Shown: positions 61,041-64,000 of the stretch, piece after piece | Numbering within the stretch: position 1 is the first letter of the stretch | How the letters are laid out: each line of letters begins with the position of its first letter | Made by a program: the position numbers and the translations under genes | The notes under the pieces: generated by a model | What the model was told of the DNA's origin: nothing | Seen by the model: only the letters and a program-made list of their open reading frames with translations | Databases searched by the model: none | Assembly (NCBI GenBank): GCA_015057585.1 | Contig: SVEF01000012.1 | Coordinates: 1-64,000, forward strand | Direction: 5' to 3' | Length of the DNA stretch: 64,000 nt | From: Lachnospiraceae bacterium | GTDB lineage: Bacteria > Bacillota > Clostridia > Lachnospirales > Lachnospiraceae

Positions 61041-62051
61041 CTAAAATTCCTCCTTTAATCGTTCAAGCTTCTCAATCACCTTGTCGCACCATGCATCAAA
61101 CTCAGGATCCTCCACCTGGGTTTCCGGATGTGCAAGCATATATTCCACCGTCTTGCGGATTCCCTGCTCACAGCGGATGGTTGCCACAAAACCAGGCACC
61201 GCCTTCTTTAATTTAGAGTTATCAAACACAACGCTGTTCGCCTTATCTCCGATGAGACCGCCCTTAAAGTCATAAGGACTAATGGCATCCAGCAAATCAG
61301 ATGCCACATAATACGGCTTTAATTCCACGCCGAGAGCATCCGCCACACATTCATAGATCTGGTTCCATGTCACCGATTCATCCGAAGTAATCTGAAATGC
61401 CTCACCAATGGCATGCGGATTACCGATGAGACCGATAAAGCCCTTTGCAAAGTCCTCATTATTGGTCAGCGTCCAAAGAGAAGTGCCGTCTCCGTGCAAA
61501 ATAACCGGCTTACCGGTAAGCATTCTCTTTAACACCTGCCAGCTGCCCTTGTCTCCGTGTACACCAAGCGGAACAGACTTTTCACAATAGGTATGGCTTG
61601 GACGGATAATCGTCACCGGAAAACCGTTTTCCCGGTACATCTTCATTAAAAAGTCCTCACAGGCAATCTTATTTCTGGAATATTCCCAATATGGATTTGC
61701 CAGTGTGGTTGCCTCATTGATACGGTAATCCCGGACCGGTTTATGATATGCCGATGCGGAACTGATATACAGATACTGTTTTGTCTTTCCTGCAAACAGA
61801 CGGTAATCCCGTTCCACCTGTGATGTCACAAAGCCAATAAATTCACATACGGCATCAAAGGTCATGCCGGACAGTTTTTCTGCAGCCTCTTCTTCCTTAT
61901 TGATATCTGCCACAATTACCTTTACATTTGCCGGAAGTCCCGCATTGCTGTTTCCTCGGTTCAGCAGGTATACTTCATGCTCTGTTTCCGCCAACTGTCT
62001 TGTAATGGCACTGCTGATGGTGCCGGTTCCGCCAATTAATAAAATCTTCAT
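61041..62051 (-). CDS. NAD-dependent epimerase/dehydratase family protein
   Basis: A 336-residue extended SDR. The nucleotide motif is GGTGTISSAI near residue 7, SSASAYHKPV near 98, and YSRNKIACEDFL near 122, which carries the YxxxK pair. It resembles sugar-nucleotide epimerases and related RNA-binding (CSP41-like) members. The substrate is unknown. It lies between the SDR and the alcohol dehydrogenase genes; the three probably form one operon for oxidation-reduction of a sugar or alcohol. Confidence 0.92.
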   Translation of the reverse strand: MKILLIGGTGTISSAITRQLAETEHEVYLLNRGNSNAGLPANVKVIVADINKEEEAAEKLSGMTFDAVCEFIGFVTSQVERDYRLFAGKTKQYLYISSASAYHKPVRDYRINEATTLANPYWEYSRNKIACEDFLMKMYRENGFPVTIIRPSHTYCEKSVPLGVHGDKGSWQVLKRMLTGKPVILHGDGTSLWTLTNNEDFAKGFIGLIGNPHAIGEAFQITSDESVTWNQIYECVADALGVELKPYYVASDLLDAISPYDFKGGLIGDKANSVVFDNSKLKKAVPGFVATIRCEQGIRKTVEYMLAHPETQVEDPEFDAWCDKVIEKLERLKEEF

Positions 62052-62068
62052 ACGAATTTTTCTCCTTA

Positions 62069-63250
62069 TTATAACGTTGCATGTGCCGCAATCTTATAAA
62101 TCTCAGCAATATCCTTTGCCGAAAGTCTGACAAAGCCCCAAGTCAGGCCATCACCGATACCGAATTTCTCTACCAGCACCGGAATATCTTCTTCTTTTGC
62201 ACCAAGCTCTGTAAAGTTAATCGGCATGCCGATATCATGTAAAAACTGACGGAATGCACGGATTCCTGCTCTTGCGGTGTTCTCCGGATTTTCCTCATCA
62301 AGCTCACAGCCAAATACTCTCGTTGCCATCTGCACAAAACGGTTGACATCGTGCTTGTAAACAAACTCCATCCATGCCGGCATAATGACCGCAAGACCTG
62401 CACCGTGTGCACAGTCATACAGACCGGACAATTCATGCTCGATACCGTGACTGTTCCAGTCCTGGCTTCTGCCGACACCGACAATGTCATTGTGCGCCAC
62501 GGTTCCTGCCCACATCATATTGGCACGTGCGCCATAATTTTCCGGATCTGCAATAACACGTGGGGTTTCTTTTATCATGGTAAGAAGAACTGCCTCGCAA
62601 AGACGGTCCGTAATTTCCACTTCTTCTGTATTGGTAAAATAGCGTTCAAATACATGCGCCATAATATCCGTTGCACCGCATGCGGTCTGATACGCCGGAA
62701 GGGTAAACATAAGCTCCGGATTCAAAATCGAGAACTTCGGTCGGAGTAAATCCGAACCGACGTCACGCTTTAACATGCCGTCTTCCTTAGTTACCACACT
62801 GGCACCCGAGCCTTCACTGCCTGCTGCGGCAATCGTTAATACCGTACCAATCGGAAGTGCCTTTTCTACATTCGCTTTTCTCTCGTAAAAGTCCCAGAAA
62901 TCGCCGTCATACAGTACACCGATTGCAATACCCTTTGCACTGTCGATACAGGACCCGCCCCCAACCGAAAGAATGAAATCCACATTTTCTTTCCGGCAAA
63001 GCTCAATCCCTTCATAAATCTTTGTGTCACGAGGATTTGGCTGCACTCCGCCAAGTTCCACATAAGCGATACCTTCTGCCTCAAGAGACTTCTTTACTCT
63101 GTCAAGCAGACCGCTTCTTACCACAGAACCGGAACCATAGTGAATTAACACCTTCGTGCCACCATACTTCTTTACATACTTACCGCTTTCATTTTCAGTA
63201 CCCCTGCCGAAGACAAAGTCTGTCGGACTGTAAAAAGTAAAATTATCCAT
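62069..63250 (-). CDS. Iron-containing alcohol dehydrogenase
   Basis: About 393 residues; a group III alcohol dehydrogenase of BdhA/YqhD type. It begins DNFTFYSPTDFVFGRG, has the nucleotide loop SVGGGSCIDSAKGI near 95, and iron ligands in DIMAHVFERYF near 195 and HGIEHELSGLYDCAHGAGL near 262. It reduces aldehydes or ketones, for example butanal, with NADH or NADPH. The ATG at 63250 is preferred over a TTG two codons upstream; ribosome site AGAGGA. It is the first gene of a three-gene run. Confidence 0.94.
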   Translation of the reverse strand: MDNFTFYSPTDFVFGRGTENESGKYVKKYGGTKVLIHYGSGSVVRSGLLDRVKKSLEAEGIAYVELGGVQPNPRDTKIYEGIELCRKENVDFILSVGGGSCIDSAKGIAIGVLYDGDFWDFYERKANVEKALPIGTVLTIAAAGSEGSGASVVTKEDGMLKRDVGSDLLRPKFSILNPELMFTLPAYQTACGATDIMAHVFERYFTNTEEVEITDRLCEAVLLTMIKETPRVIADPENYGARANMMWAGTVAHNDIVGVGRSQDWNSHGIEHELSGLYDCAHGAGLAVIMPAWMEFVYKHDVNRFVQMATRVFGCELDEENPENTARAGIRAFRQFLHDIGMPINFTELGAKEEDIPVLVEKFGIGDGLTWGFVRLSAKDIAEIYKIAAHATL

Positions 63251-63331
63251 ACCCAATCCTCTTTTCTGATTTTATTAACTCCATTCTAGTATATTGTGAA
63301 CAATAATGCAACTTTTTCAGAACACAGTTCA

Positions 63332-64000
63332 TCAGTTGCCCGCACTCTCATATCCCTTGAGTCCATAGTTAAACACGCCGTATGCCACACACCAGAACAC
63401 AATGGCAATCAAACATTCCACGCCGATGACTCCTGCTCCGCCTTTTCCAAGGAAATAGCTTGCCGGAAGGTATGCTACAAACGCAAACGGAATCACCCAG
63501 GTAATGAGAAAACGGATGCCCTTGTTGTAGATTTCCGTCGGATACTTTGCAAAATCGGCCATCTCATACGCCACCTGTAAAAACGGTCCGCTCTGCTTTA
63601 GCCAGAATGCCAACGCCGCAAAGAAAAGCTTAATTGATGTATAAATGAGTGCCCCTGCAAGAACCGATACCACAAACAAAGCAACATGTGCAAAATCAAA
63701 CACAACCACACCCTTGCTTGCGGAAATAATCACAAGAATGCTTCCGATTAACAGTTCGCCAAGTGCATCCGGCTGAATTTTTTCTGCGATAACTTGGAAA
63801 AATACGTTCATCGGCCGGAGCATATACCGGTCGAATTCTCCGTTGATGACCAGACGCCACGCCACCAGCCAGATGTTGTCGGTCAAAAGATGGTCAATGC
63901 CCCTTGGAATCTGTGCAAAGCCGTATATAAAAATCAACTGGTCTAATGTCCAGCCGTTTAAGGACGGAATCTGCTCAAAAATCAGATACAGAAACAGGAT
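63332..64000 (-). CDS. ABC-2 family transporter permease (5' end beyond window)
   Basis: The reading frame is open to the edge of the window, so 223 codons are seen and the start lies outside. It has about five hydrophobic helices and the family segment FAQIPRGIDHLLTDN, followed by ENGEF-like INGEFDRYMLRPMN, which marks the DUF990/ABC2_membrane_6 permeases. These pair with a second permease and an ATPase to export an unknown compound. The next genes of such a set would lie outside the window upstream; downstream is the alcohol dehydrogenase, which looks unrelated. Confidence 0.88.
   Translation of the reverse strand: MLFLYLIFEQIPSLNGWTLDQLIFIYGFAQIPRGIDHLLTDNIWLVAWRLVINGEFDRYMLRPMNVFFQVIAEKIQPDALGELLIGSILVIISASKGVVVFDFAHVALFVVSVLAGALIYTSIKLFFAALAFWLKQSGPFLQVAYEMADFAKYPTEIYNKGIRFLITWVIPFAFVAYLPASYFLGKGGAGVIGVECLIAIVFWCVAYGVFNYGLKGYESAGN

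Overview
The window looks like a chromosomal segment of a low-GC Gram-positive anaerobe, most likely a gut Lachnospiraceae (Clostridia). Pointers are strong AGGAGG-type ribosome sites, HrcA/CIRCE control, type III glutamine synthetase, a CarD-like regulator, a TM1266-type iron-only hydrogenase regulator, the GGGtGRT/NifU-like pair and several families typical of that group (DUF5721, DUF6512, DUF6514). No rRNA, tRNA, CRISPR array, prophage or insertion sequence was recognised. Species cannot be named from the sequence alone.

Layout. 0.2-4.3 kb: a fused DUF4160/DUF2442/XRE protein, a DegV protein, htpG with a perfect CIRCE element, and DUF5721. 4.4-16.9 kb: glycogen and carbon metabolism (a GlgX-like protein that seems to have lost its catalytic residues, glgB, manA) mixed with an ABC-F ATPase, a cell-wall NlpC/P60 enzyme, glnN, an MscS channel and a YesL protein. 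17-22.6 kb: a heterodimeric ABC exporter, a pseudouridine synthase and a MATE pump. 22.6-23.3 kb: a non-coding stretch holding a 53-bp-period repeat array. 23.3-30.1 kb: serine (serA, serC) and branched-chain amino acid (ilvB, ilvD) genes and birA; serC and ilvD have structured leaders. 30.2-36.8 kb: a small plus-strand gene, a CarD regulator, a lipid-anchored trigger-factor-like foldase, and an ABC uptake system with fused permease and ATPase, preceded by a TM1266 regulator and a terminator-bearing leader. 36.8-41.4 kb: two tandem radical SAM genes facing an ECF sigma/anti-sigma pair. 41.5-43.6 kb: aromatic amino acid genes (DAHP synthase, pheA). 44.8-50.8 kb: a LytTR/GHKL two-component system followed by two ABC exporter halves. 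50.8-55.3 kb: an AT-rich accessory block with a RloA/RloB-like ATPase-TOPRIM pair (candidate defence module), a candidate structured small RNA, and two poorly known surface genes. 55.3-64 kb: the GGGtGRT/NifU-like pair, a surface 5'-nucleotidase, a stand-alone Spo0A DNA-binding domain protein, DUF6514, three NAD(P)-linked oxidoreductases, and an ABC-2 permease cut by the window end.

Most genes lie on the minus strand in tightly packed operons, with several coupled stop/start overlaps. The most striking items are the GGGtGRT/NifU-like pair, the RloA/RloB-like module with twin palindromic operators seven helical turns apart, the riboswitch-like leaders before ilvD and the TM1266 gene, the 53-bp repeat array, and the GlgX-like pseudoenzyme.
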